A stretch of 18,204 bases of DNA, from the NCBI GenBank assembly GCA_002378745.1, contig DFRR01000006.1, positions 21,730 to 39,933 on the forward strand, written 5' to 3'. A program made the translations under genes and the position numbers. This document shows positions 8,023 to 14,984 of this stretch, piece after piece. The DNA is from Patescibacteria group bacterium UBA3458 (GTDB taxonomy: Bacteria > Patescibacteriota > Minisyncoccia > Phycocordibacterales > UBA2100). Every line of letters begins with the position of its first letter. Position 1 is the first letter of the stretch. Under the pieces are notes generated by a model. That model was not told the DNA's origin. It worked only from the letters and a program-made list of their open reading frames with translations, and made no database searches.

Positions 8023-10599
8023 ATGGAGGATAAAATAGTTGTTAAAGGGGCGCGTACCCACAATTTAAAGAATATTACGGTTGAAATGCCACGTAACAAA
8101 ATGGTGGTGATTTCCGGACTCTCCGGTTCGGGAAAGTCATCACTGGCGTTTGATACCATTTTTGCGGAAGGCCAACGACGCTACGTTGAGTCGCTCAGTG
8201 CGTACGCTCGACAATTTTTGCGTCAGATGCAAAAACCGGATATTGATGAAATTACCGGGCTCTCACCGGCTATTTCTATTGATCAAAAGTCCCGTTCGAA
8301 CAACCCACGTTCAACCGTTGCAACTATCACCGAGATTTATGACTATCTCCGTGTGCTGTATGCGCGCGTCGGGCACCCACACTGTCTTAAATGTGACCGT
8401 CCAATTCATAAGTTAAGCAACGAAGAGATTCTTAACACCATCAAGAAATTAGTTACCGGTACAACCAAAGATTCGAAAAAGATACTTGGTGTCTCGGTTG
8501 ATTCAGCAAAAATACAGTTGTACGCACCAGTAGTTATGGGGCGTAAAGGCGAGTACTACCAACTCTTATACGACATGCTCGACAAAGGATATGAACGTGC
8601 ACGCGTCGATGGTAAAGAAGTGAGTTTGCGTGAGCGAATAACCCTTACCAAAACAAAAAAGCACGATATTGATATCTTGATTGACGAAGTATTTGTCACT
8701 GAATTCACTGATGACAAAAAGGGGACTGAAGAGCGCATTGCTGAAGCTATTGAGCGAGCATTACATGAAGCAGACGGCTTAATGCGGGTCATCGATCCAA
8801 CCGGCACAGAGCACATCATTTCAGCGAAGTTTATGTGTCCGTACGATGGATTCTCATTCCCTGAGGTAGAACCGCGGCTGTTTAGCTTTAACTCGCCATA
8901 TGGTGCCTGTGAAGAATGTAAAGGGCTTGGTACCAAGCATTTCTTTCTTGATGACCCATGTGAAGTTTGTAACGGTGCACGACTCCGTAAAGAGGCACTC
9001 CATGTGTTCTTGGGAGACGGAAAGAACCGCAAAAACATTGTGGAGCTCGCGAGTCTTTCGATAACCGAGGCACAAGATTTCTTTATTGAGCTTGAACTAA
9101 CGGAAACCGAAAAGGAAATCTCAAAAGTTATCGTAAAAGAAATTACTGACCGTTTGCAGTTTATGCTTGATGTCGGTATTGCGTACTTGGCACTCGACCG
9201 ACGAGCAAACACACTCTCGGGAGGTGAGGCACAGCGTATTCGATTGGCGAGTCAACTCGGTAGCGGTCTGGTAGGTGCGATGTACGTGCTTGATGAACCA
9301 ACCATTGGACTACACCAGCGCGACAACGATCGCCTCATAAAGACCTTGACCAACTTACGTGACCTCGGCAACACCATCATTGTTGTTGAACACGATGAAG
9401 ACACTATTTTCGCTGCCGACTACCTCATCGATATTGGTCCTGGTGCCGGCACGCATGGTGGCAATGTCGTTGTTTCCGGCTGGCTGGAAGAGCTGCTTGC
9501 AGCAAAAACAAACAAAAACAAATCAGCAACGCTGGCATACCTTCGTGGTGAGAAAAAGATAGAGATTCCAGAAAAACGACGTGATGCAAACAAAGGCGCA
9601 CTTATGATTCGCGGCGGCAAAAAGTTCAGCATTAAGAACCTTAGTGTAGATGTACCGCTTGGGCGACTCGTTGCCATTACCGGAGTGTCGGGTTCGGGGA
9701 AGTCTACGTTTATGTACGAAATATTGCATGAAAATCTTCGCGCGCGGTTTGATAAGAAGTATCGCAGTGCAAAAGTATACAACTGCGCACGATTTTCCGG
9801 CACTGAGTACATCACGCGTTCTATCCTCATCGACCAGTCACCAATTGGCCGTACACCGCGCTCAAACCCGGCAACGTATACCGGTGCGTTTACGCACATT
9901 CGCGATTTGTTTGCCGAAACATCAGAAGCACGTGCACGCGGCTGGAAGCCGGGACGCTTTAGCTTCAACGTTAAAGGTGGGCGCTGCGAAGCATGTCAAG
10001 GAAACGGTATGATTGCCGTTGAAATGCACTTCCTGCCAACCGTCCATGTAACGTGCGACGTCTGCTTGGGTAAGCGGTTCATGAAGGAAACACTTGAAGT
10101 AGAGTACAAAGGCAAAAACATTAACCAAGTACTCAATATGACCATTGAGGAAGGACTCAATTTCTTTCAGGATATCCCGGGTATCTACGACCGTCTCAAA
10201 TCACTCAACGATGTGGGACTCGGCTATCTACAGCTCGGACAAAGTGCAACGACACTTTCAGGAGGTGAGGCACAGCGCGTGAAAATTGCATCAGAGCTGT
10301 ATCGCCCAGGCACCACAAAGACGATGTACTTGCTCGATGAGCCGACGGTAGGACTCCACTATGACGACGTGGCAAAGCTCATTGAAATTCTTCAGGAATT
10401 GGTGCGACGTGGAAACAGCGTAGTATTGATTGAACACAACATGGACGTCATTAAGTCAGCCGACTACATTCTGGATTTTGGTCCGGAAGGGGGAGACGAA
10501 GGTGGGGAACTCATTGCGAAAGGAACACCGGAGGAAGTTGTAAAAGTGAAGGGTTCTCACACTGCGAAGTACCTTGCAAAAGTGTTGAAGCAAAAATAA
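8023..10599 (+). CDS. uvrA: UvrA, excinuclease ABC subunit A (compact form)
   Basis: An 858-residue tandem ABC ATPase that finds DNA lesions and loads UvrB. The ATG at 8023 gives the usual start (IVVKGARTHNLKNI); an in-frame ATG at 7984 would add 13 unlikely residues. First half: Walker A GLSGSGKS (32-39), then RLFSFNSPYGACEECKGLG, then signature TLSGGEAQRI and DEPTIGLH. Second half: Walker A GVSGSGKS near 554-561, the zinc finger CEACQGNG...CDVCLGKRF, signature TLSGGEAQRV and DEPTVGLH. It is shorter than the usual 920-950 residues: between CKGLG and PCEVCNGARL only about 11 residues remain, where E. coli UvrA has over 100. In the first zinc module the second ligand reads Asp (CPYDG) instead of Cys. 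ATPase and damage-sensing parts are complete. Confidence 0.96.
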   Translation: MEDKIVVKGARTHNLKNITVEMPRNKMVVISGLSGSGKSSLAFDTIFAEGQRRYVESLSAYARQFLRQMQKPDIDEITGLSPAISIDQKSRSNNPRSTVATITEIYDYLRVLYARVGHPHCLKCDRPIHKLSNEEILNTIKKLVTGTTKDSKKILGVSVDSAKIQLYAPVVMGRKGEYYQLLYDMLDKGYERARVDGKEVSLRERITLTKTKKHDIDILIDEVFVTEFTDDKKGTEERIAEAIERALHEADGLMRVIDPTGTEHIISAKFMCPYDGFSFPEVEPRLFSFNSPYGACEECKGLGTKHFFLDDPCEVCNGARLRKEALHVFLGDGKNRKNIVELASLSITEAQDFFIELELTETEKEISKVIVKEITDRLQFMLDVGIAYLALDRRANTLSGGEAQRIRLASQLGSGLVGAMYVLDEPTIGLHQRDNDRLIKTLTNLRDLGNTIIVVEHDEDTIFAADYLIDIGPGAGTHGGNVVVSGWLEELLAAKTNKNKSATLAYLRGEKKIEIPEKRRDANKGALMIRGGKKFSIKNLSVDVPLGRLVAITGVSGSGKSTFMYEILHENLRARFDKKYRSAKVYNCARFSGTEYITRSILIDQSPIGRTPRSNPATYTGAFTHIRDLFAETSEARARGWKPGRFSFNVKGGRCEACQGNGMIAVEMHFLPTVHVTCDVCLGKRFMKETLEVEYKGKNINQVLNMTIEEGLNFFQDIPGIYDRLKSLNDVGLGYLQLGQSATTLSGGEAQRVKIASELYRPGTTKTMYLLDEPTVGLHYDDVAKLIEILQELVRRGNSVVLIEHNMDVIKSADYILDFGPEGGDEGGELIAKGTPEEVVKVKGSHTAKYLAKVLKQK

Positions 10600-10627
10600 A
10601 AGAGGCGACATTAGTCAGCCGCCTCTT
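10600..10627 (-). terminator. Terminator of the small minus-strand gene, abutting uvrA
   Basis: An 8-bp stem pairs 10600-10607 with 10620-10627. Read on the minus strand it is followed by TTTATTTTTG, a proper T tract; on the plus strand there is none. It therefore terminates the minus-strand gene whose stop codon lies in the loop (10611-10613), and overlaps the last base region of uvrA. Confidence 0.65.
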
Positions 10628-10907
10628 GCACCTTGCTTTCTTTCTCTGTCAGTTTCCCAATGTACCGAAAGTACATATTTTTCCGAAAAAAGAGTACATC
10701 CCAACGAGGATCGTCATCTCTGGGAGAATCTTCATTGAAAAAAAGACAGAAAACTTCCTTAGCAAGGTGTGCACAGAAGCGAGTGTCATACTTGCACGGG
10801 GTAGTCTGCTTTGCGCAACAGCTACCATATACCGTGCGGGTAGTCAGGTGTAGAAGTTTCTTCTGTGCGGGCGTTAATTTCTTTTGAAACGGCTTAAGAA
10901 CCACCAT
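10611..10907 (-). CDS. Small basic Cys-containing hypothetical protein between uvrA and uvrC
   Basis: A 98-residue protein that I do not recognise. It is rich in Lys at the start and has five Cys in residues 30-54 (SCCAK, PCKYDTRFCAH, EVFC), then an acidic stretch EDSPRDDDPRWD and an aromatic segment FFRKNMYFRYIG. There is no signal peptide or membrane helix. Support for a real gene: a purine-rich AAGGAAAGG lies 7-15 bases before the ATG, and a hairpin with a T tract in the right orientation sits on its stop codon. No other gene occupies the roughly 440-base gap between uvrA and uvrC. It is the only minus-strand gene within the first 16 kb. The Cys spacing could suit metal binding, but this is a guess. 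Confidence 0.6.
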   Translation of the reverse strand: MVVLKPFQKKLTPAQKKLLHLTTRTVYGSCCAKQTTPCKYDTRFCAHLAKEVFCLFFNEDSPRDDDPRWDVLFFRKNMYFRYIGKLTEKESKVQEAAD

Positions 10908-11002
10908 TTCGCACCGCCTTTCCTTGCCAGGAGGGTTGAGAACACTCTAAAATTCAAGAGTATCTTAATCACAGCAAAATAGCAAATAAACGTCTCTACA
11001 TC

Positions 11003-11031
11003 TTGTCGCGATGTCACTTGCGAGGCATAGT
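11003..11031 (+). promoter_or_regulatory. Promoter of the uvrC-murB-ddl run
   Basis: TTGTCG (11003-11008), 17-base spacer, CATAGT (11026-11031). The -10 box ends 11 bases before the uvrC ATG, so the leader would be only a few bases long. Confidence 0.5.
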
Positions 11032-11042
11032 AGTAACCACAT

Positions 11043-12290
11043 ATGCAGAAAAAAGATGTTGCAAAGCTAAAACTACCGGATACGCCGGGTGTATACATAT
11101 TCCGTGATGCTCGACGGCGTATATTGTATGTGGGCAAGGCAACATCGCTTCGTGCTCGTGTACGCAGTTACTTTAATACAAACATCAGCGAGGGGCGCGG
11201 TCCGCTCATTGTGAAAATGCTCGAGGAGGCTCGCACCGTCGACTACCAACAAACAGACTCAGTGCTTGAAGCACTCATTTTGGAGGCGAACCTCATCAAA
11301 AAGCATCAGCCAAACTACAATACGAAAGAAAAGGACAATAAAAGTTTTAACTACCTGGTTATTACCAACGAAATATTTCCGCGTGTGCTCGTCGTGCGTG
11401 GGCGGGAGCTCTTTACCGCATGGAAAGAAAAGGACGCAAAATATGTGTTCGGCCCATTCCCGAGTGGCAGCTCACTCAAAGAAGCACTCACCATTGTGCG
11501 GAAAATATTGCCATTCCGCGACAGCTGCTTGCCTGCGCAGGCAGGCACGCCGGCCTCGGAGTCAACGCAGTCAAAACCGTGTTTTAATCGACAAATCGGA
11601 CTTTGTCCCGGTGTGTGTTCGGGCGAAATATCTCGCGAAGAATATGCGTCTCGCATACGCGATATTCGTATGTTGTTTAGTGGGAAGAAGGACGCACTGA
11701 TACGTACGCTCGAAAAAGAAATGAAAGCTGCTGCCAAACGACAAGAGTTTGAGCGCGCACAAGAGAAAAAGCAGCAGATATTTGCACTGCAACACTTGCG
11801 AGAGACAGCACTACTCGGTAGTGAATATAAAGTATCATCCGGTGGCGGAACCGAGCGTATCGAAGCATACGACGTGGCGCACATTAGTGAGACAGCGCGT
11901 GTGGGTGTCATGACGGTTATTGAAGACGGCGCACCTTCGAAATCACAGTATCGAAAATTCACTATTCGAACCGCAGAAAAGGGCGATATTGCAGCGCTCG
12001 AAGAGATACTACGTCGTCGATTTGAACACAACGAATGGCGTCTACCGAGTATTATGGTGCTTGACGGAGGTGTTGCTCAAAAAAATGCGGCACAACGAGT
12101 ACTTGATGAATATGGCTACAAAATTCCACTTGTAAATGTCGTTAAGAATGAACGTCACCGTGCCGCGCGCATCGTGGGAAACCAGCCATTGATAGAAAAA
12201 TGGGAAAAGCAGATACTACAAGCAAACAGTGAAGCGCATCGTTTTGCGGTGACATTCCACCGAAATGTGCGTCGAAAGGGGCTTCGATAG
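11043..12290 (+). CDS. uvrC: UvrC, excinuclease ABC subunit C, without C-terminal HhH domain
   Basis: A 415-residue nuclease that makes both cuts of excision repair after UvrB marks a lesion. Residues 12-93 are the GIY-YIG domain (PGVYIF, ILYVGKATSLRARVRSYF, EALILEANLIKKHQP) for the 3' cut. A Cys cluster follows (Cys162, 180, 188, 192). Residues about 222-246 are the UVR motif (KRQEFERAQEKKQQI) that meets UvrB. Residues 265-410 are the RNase H-like domain for the 5' cut; the catalytic Asp277 (AYDVAH), Asp341 (LDGG) and His399 (EAHRFA) are all present. The protein then stops at RRKGLR, where usual UvrC of about 600 residues continues into a tandem helix-hairpin-helix DNA-binding domain. Only 22 bases separate it from murB, so no remnant remains. 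Residues 163-173 are encoded by a palindromic repeat insertion. Confidence 0.94.
   Translation: MQKKDVAKLKLPDTPGVYIFRDARRRILYVGKATSLRARVRSYFNTNISEGRGPLIVKMLEEARTVDYQQTDSVLEALILEANLIKKHQPNYNTKEKDNKSFNYLVITNEIFPRVLVVRGRELFTAWKEKDAKYVFGPFPSGSSLKEALTIVRKILPFRDSCLPAQAGTPASESTQSKPCFNRQIGLCPGVCSGEISREEYASRIRDIRMLFSGKKDALIRTLEKEMKAAAKRQEFERAQEKKQQIFALQHLRETALLGSEYKVSSGGGTERIEAYDVAHISETARVGVMTVIEDGAPSKSQYRKFTIRTAEKGDIAALEEILRRRFEHNEWRLPSIMVLDGGVAQKNAAQRVLDEYGYKIPLVNVVKNERHRAARIVGNQPLIEKWEKQILQANSEAHRFAVTFHRNVRRKGLR
11526..11561 (+). repeat. Palindromic repeat unit inserted in frame within uvrC
   Basis: The perfect palindrome TGCCTGCGCAGGCA (11530-11543) and its GC-rich surroundings read as CLPAQAGTPASE in UvrC, in the variable stretch between PFR-x-x-C and PCFNRQIG. 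The composition and translated wording resemble dispersed palindromic repeats of many bacterial genomes. Family comparison from memory puts the loop about six residues longer than usual. Only one copy lies in this window, so its repeat status is inferred. Confidence 0.55.
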
Positions 12291-12294
12291 CATA

Positions 12295-12303
12295 TGATAC
12301 ACT
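12295..12303 (+). promoter_or_regulatory. Extended -10 promoter directly before murB
   Basis: TGATACACT ends nine bases before the murB ATG. There is no -35 box. Transcription from it would start one to three bases before the ATG, giving a practically leaderless mRNA. The same nine bases at the same distance occur before ddl. Confidence 0.55.
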
Positions 12304-12312
12304 TCTAGGCGT

Positions 12313-13245
12313 ATGATTCAGTTTCAAGAGCAGGTGCCGCTTGCACCATACACAACATTTCAACTCGGCGGCGATGCCCGTTATTTTGCTGATATAACTA
12401 ATGCAGCTGACCTTGGCATTGCACTCGACTACGCCGAAACGCGCAACCTCCCGTTTGTCATTCTCGCCGGTGGCAGCAACGTCCTTGTCTCAGACACCGG
12501 TTTCGACGGGCTTGTGATACATATTGGGTTTAAAAAATACTCTATCGACGCAGATTCAGGCATTGTGCGTGCTGAGGCCGGCGCGTCGCTCATGGAAGTG
12601 ATCGAGGCAGCCGCTCAAAGTGGACTCACCGGCATGGAAGCAATGTATGGCATTCCCGGCACCGTTGGGGGCGCAGTACGCGGAAACGCAGGTGCCTTTG
12701 GTACCGAGGTGGTTGATGTACTCAGCGAGGTTACGGCATTGAATATTAGTACTCGTGAGATAAAGACATTCACGCATGAAGAATGCAATTGCACGTACCG
12801 GAGTTCATTTTTTAAGCGAAACCCTGAGTGGATAGTACTTTCGGCTACCTTCGCGTTGACACAAGACACGGATGGCAACGCGCTCAAACGAATACGGGAA
12901 ACACTCGCGATGCGAAACGAACGTCAGATTCAGAACATTCGCTCAGCCGGTTCATTCTTTATGAATCCGACGGTACCAGAAGCACTCCAAACGCAGTTTC
13001 AAGACGAGAAGGGTGCACCATCGCATAACGGGCGTGTGCCGGCAGGATGGCTTATTGAGAAGGCCGGCTTTAAGGGGCAGTGTGTGAATGGTATTTGCAC
13101 CGGGGAGCGCAGTGCCAACTACATCATCAACGATGGCGCCGGTAGTGCACAGGCAGTACTTGAACTCACCTCTGCGATACATGCAAAGATATTTACCGAC
13201 TTTGGCATCACCTTACAACCGGAAATCACACAGATAGGCTTCTAA
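12313..13245 (+). CDS. murB: MurB, UDP-N-acetylenolpyruvoylglucosamine reductase
   Basis: A 310-residue flavoenzyme that reduces UDP-GlcNAc-enolpyruvate to UDP-MurNAc with NADPH, the second committed step of peptidoglycan precursor synthesis in the cytoplasm. FAD-binding blocks are clear: LAGGSNVLVSD (51-61) and GIPGTVGGAVRGNAGAFG (113-130). Substrate-side residues are present: Tyr162-Arg163 (TYRSSFFK), the proton-donor Ser214 in AGSFFMNP, PAGWLIEKAGFKG (243-255) and the C-terminal Glu304 in LQPEI. Length is normal. It lies 22 bases after uvrC and 33 bases before ddl, the next wall-precursor gene. An extended -10 box nine bases before the ATG and no Shine-Dalgarno site point to a leaderless transcript besides read-through from uvrC. 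Confidence 0.96.
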   Translation: MIQFQEQVPLAPYTTFQLGGDARYFADITNAADLGIALDYAETRNLPFVILAGGSNVLVSDTGFDGLVIHIGFKKYSIDADSGIVRAEAGASLMEVIEAAAQSGLTGMEAMYGIPGTVGGAVRGNAGAFGTEVVDVLSEVTALNISTREIKTFTHEECNCTYRSSFFKRNPEWIVLSATFALTQDTDGNALKRIRETLAMRNERQIQNIRSAGSFFMNPTVPEALQTQFQDEKGAPSHNGRVPAGWLIEKAGFKGQCVNGICTGERSANYIINDGAGSAQAVLELTSAIHAKIFTDFGITLQPEITQIGF

Positions 13246-13260
13246 GCTTTGCACAGTACG

Positions 13261-13269
13261 TGATACACT
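13261..13269 (+). promoter_or_regulatory. Extended -10 promoter directly before ddl
   Basis: TGATACACT ends nine bases before the ddl ATG, identical in sequence and spacing to the element before murB. No -35 box is visible. Confidence 0.55.
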
Positions 13270-13278
13270 AGTACACGT

Positions 13279-14271
13279 ATGGCACGAATTAATGTTGGTG
13301 TACTCCGTGGTGGTCCTTCAAATGAGTATGAGGTCTCTCTGCTCACCGGTAGTGCAGTACTCGAACATTTACCGGAGGAGAAGTACAACACGAAAGACAT
13401 TCTCATTTCCCGTGACGGTACTTGGCACACACGCGGTATGCAAACAACACCCGACCGCGCATTACGAGACATTGATGTGGTCTTCATTGCCCTTCATGGA
13501 GAATACGGTGAGGACGGTGCAGTGCAGCGCATTCTTGACACACACCGTATTCCGTATACCGGTTCGCGTGCGTTTGCCTCAGCTATCGCCATGGACAAAG
13601 GGCGTACCCGAGCACATATTGGCTCCCTTGAAGGTGTTCGCATGCCGGGACATGTCGTACTGCATTATGAGACGGTAGGACATTCACTCAAGCAAGCAGC
13701 ACAGCAGGTGTTTGCGCAGCTTGGCCCGAGTTACATCGTAAAACCGCTTCGCGGTGGCTCGTCAGTGGGTATCGGTATCGCGCACTCAGTCGCCGATTTA
13801 CCCGAAGTACTCGATGAAGTATTTGCCGCAACTGATGCAGTGATTGTCGAGCAATTTATACAAGGAAGGGAAGCGACATGTGGCGTTATCGAAGGATTCC
13901 GTGATGAGCCACTCTATGCACTGCCGCCGGTAGAAATACTTGTACCTAAAGGTCGTGGGCTGTTTGACTATACTGCAAAGTACGGCGGGTTCGTAACAGA
14001 GGAGTGCCCTGCAAACTTTGCTGATGAGGAAAAGGAACGTATTCAGCGCGCTGCACAGCGCGTGCACGAAGCACTCGGCTTAACGCATTATTCACGTTCA
14101 GACTTTATTGTGACACCAGCGGGGATTTATTTCCTTGAAGTGAATACGCTTCCCGGACTGACACCGACGTCACTCCTGCCAAGGTCACTCGAAGCAGTGG
14201 GTGTACCGTTTCCAGGCTTGCTTGATCACCTTATCACCCTTACGATGCAGAAATATGGCAACACTCGATAG
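13279..14271 (+). CDS. ddl: D-alanine--D-alanine ligase
   Basis: A 330-residue ATP-grasp enzyme that joins two D-Ala for the end of the peptidoglycan stem peptide. Visible blocks: RGGPSNEYEVSLLTGSAV near the N-terminus with the Glu and Ser that bind the first D-Ala, ALHGEYGEDGAVQ, IPYTGS, the ATP-lid segment KPLRGGSSVGI, and the metal and ATP site EVNTLPGLTPTSLLPRS at the end. Length fits the family. The gene follows murB after 33 bases and overlaps the pterin dehydratase gene by 17 bases. There is no Shine-Dalgarno site. Which residue at the second D-Ala site decides D-Ala, D-Lac or D-Ser use cannot be settled here; D-Ala is the default. Confidence 0.95.
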   Translation: MARINVGVLRGGPSNEYEVSLLTGSAVLEHLPEEKYNTKDILISRDGTWHTRGMQTTPDRALRDIDVVFIALHGEYGEDGAVQRILDTHRIPYTGSRAFASAIAMDKGRTRAHIGSLEGVRMPGHVVLHYETVGHSLKQAAQQVFAQLGPSYIVKPLRGGSSVGIGIAHSVADLPEVLDEVFAATDAVIVEQFIQGREATCGVIEGFRDEPLYALPPVEILVPKGRGLFDYTAKYGGFVTEECPANFADEEKERIQRAAQRVHEALGLTHYSRSDFIVTPAGIYFLEVNTLPGLTPTSLLPRSLEAVGVPFPGLLDHLITLTMQKYGNTR

Positions 14272-14542
14272 CGCAGTACTCCAAGAATTTCTCCGCAACC
14301 ATGCACAATGGGAGTTTTCAAGTGACGCAACTTCAATTGAACGTATCTTTCAGTTTCGTTCATACATGGAGGGCATCGATTTTGTAACAAAAGTTGCCCA
14401 CATTGCCGAGGAGCTCGACCATCACCCGCAGATGATTGTAGACTGGGCAAAAGTGACCGTGCGTGCAAGTACGCACGATGCCGGTGGCACCGTCACCGAG
14501 AAGGACATTGCGCTTGCGGCAGCTATTGATGCAATGGTGTGA
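14255..14542 (+). CDS. Pterin-4a-carbinolamine dehydratase family protein
   Basis: A 95-residue protein of the PCD/DCoH family, which removes water from 4a-hydroxytetrahydropterin. The active-site block is clear: EELDHHPQMIVDWAKVTVRASTHDAGGTVTEKDIALAAAID, with the paired His and Pro and the later His of the family (positions about 57-95). The ATG at 14255 gives the usual length; a longer frame from 14201 lies inside ddl. The start overlaps the ddl end by 17 bases, so translation is probably coupled. No phenylalanine hydroxylase is in the window, so the enzyme may serve pterin repair or molybdopterin/folate-related clean-up; this is unknown. The stop codon TGA forms part of the next gene's -10 element. 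Confidence 0.9.
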   Translation: MATLDSAVLQEFLRNHAQWEFSSDATSIERIFQFRSYMEGIDFVTKVAHIAEELDHHPQMIVDWAKVTVRASTHDAGGTVTEKDIALAAAIDAMV

Positions 14543-14548
14543 TATATT
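14540..14548 (+). promoter_or_regulatory. Extended -10 promoter overlapping the dehydratase stop codon
   Basis: TGATATATT (TG, A, TATATT) begins on the stop codon of the previous gene. The predicted leader of about 25 bases carries the Shine-Dalgarno site AAGGGAG at 14567-14573. Confidence 0.5.
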
Positions 14549-14579
14549 TGCACTAGGTAGAGCAACAAGGGAGTCGAGC

Positions 14580-14783
14580 ATGCCTACTTCTGAGGATGAA
14601 AAGTCCTTCTCGTACGCAGACTTGCTTGCGGATGATGAAATTGATCCCGAGCGAGCTAAAATCCTAAAGAATGCCGGGAAGATATCTGACGAGGAGTTCG
14701 TCCGCATACTCGAAAAGATTGCTCCCGGCAATCCGTATGCTGAAGATTTGCTGCGTGCGGCAAAAGATAAGGGGATTGGATGA
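14580..14783 (+). CDS. Small acidic helical hypothetical protein
   Basis: A 67-residue soluble protein, acidic overall (many Asp and Glu), with no Cys, signal peptide or membrane helix. I do not recognise a family. The sequence SYADLLADDEIDPERAKILKNAGKISDEEFVRILEKI suggests two or three helices, with a loose likeness to short C-terminal adaptor or EF-hand-free helical modules, too weak to name. The start is set by AAGGGAG six bases before the ATG. It has its own promoter and two abutting hairpins at its end, so it is a single-gene unit. It follows the ddl run by 37 bases and precedes tRNA-Ala. Confidence 0.8.
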   Translation: MPTSEDEKSFSYADLLADDEIDPERAKILKNAGKISDEEFVRILEKIAPGNPYAEDLLRAAKDKGIG

Positions 14784-14824
14784 GAATCCAATCCCCAAAG
14801 GCCCTCTTTCTTTTGAGGGCCTTT
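14771..14824 (+). terminator. Two abutting hairpins ending the small acidic gene
   Basis: First hairpin: 14771-14781 pairs with 14786-14796 (11 bp, GAGA loop) and contains the last codons and the stop codon. Second hairpin starts at the next base: 14797-14806 pairs with 14815-14824 (10 bp, loop TTTCTTTT), followed by CCTTGTT. The second is the likely terminator; the first may protect the 3' end or affect release at the stop codon. Confidence 0.75.
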
Positions 14825-14829
14825 CCTTG

Positions 14830-14857
14830 TTGAAATTATCCCAGTTACTGCTAGAAT
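14830..14857 (+). promoter_or_regulatory. Promoter of tRNA-Ala
   Basis: TTGAAA (14830-14835), 16-base spacer, TAGAAT (14852-14857) with an upstream TG making an extended -10. The tRNA begins nine bases after the -10 box. Confidence 0.75.
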
Positions 14858-14866
14858 ATCGCAGTT

Positions 14867-14940
14867 GGGCCAGTAGCTCAGTTGGCTAGAGCGCCTCATT
14901 TGCACTGAGGAGGCCGGGGGTTCGAATCCTCTCTGGTCCA
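14867..14940 (+). tRNA. tRNA-Ala, anticodon TGC
   Basis: A full cloverleaf of 74 bases. Acceptor arms 14867-14873 and 14933-14939 pair, including the G3-U70 pair that marks alanine tRNAs. D arm 14876-14892, anticodon stem 14894-14898/14906-14910 with loop TTTGCAC (anticodon TGC at 14901-14903), T loop TTCGAAT (14921-14927). Discriminator A at 14940. The CCA end is not encoded (CAA follows), so a CCA-adding enzyme is required. Confidence 0.97.
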
Positions 14941-14943
14941 CAA

Positions 14944-14984
14944 ATATAATACGAGCCTGGGTTCTTCCTAGGCTTGTATTATAT
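14944..14984 (+). terminator. Long hairpin directly after tRNA-Ala
   Basis: An 18-bp stem pairs 14944-14961 with 14967-14984 (two G-U pairs), loop TTCTT. It begins three bases after the tRNA. There is no T run after it, but the outer stem is A/T-rich. It likely ends tRNA transcription and marks the end for 3' trimming. Confidence 0.7.

Noticed and set aside
8556..9212. 218-codon minus-strand frame inside uvrA
   Set aside because: Shadow of uvrA; Ser/Arg-rich composition typical of antisense frames.
11351..12031. 226-codon minus-strand frame inside uvrC
   Set aside because: Shadow of uvrC, whose catalytic residues are complete on the plus strand.
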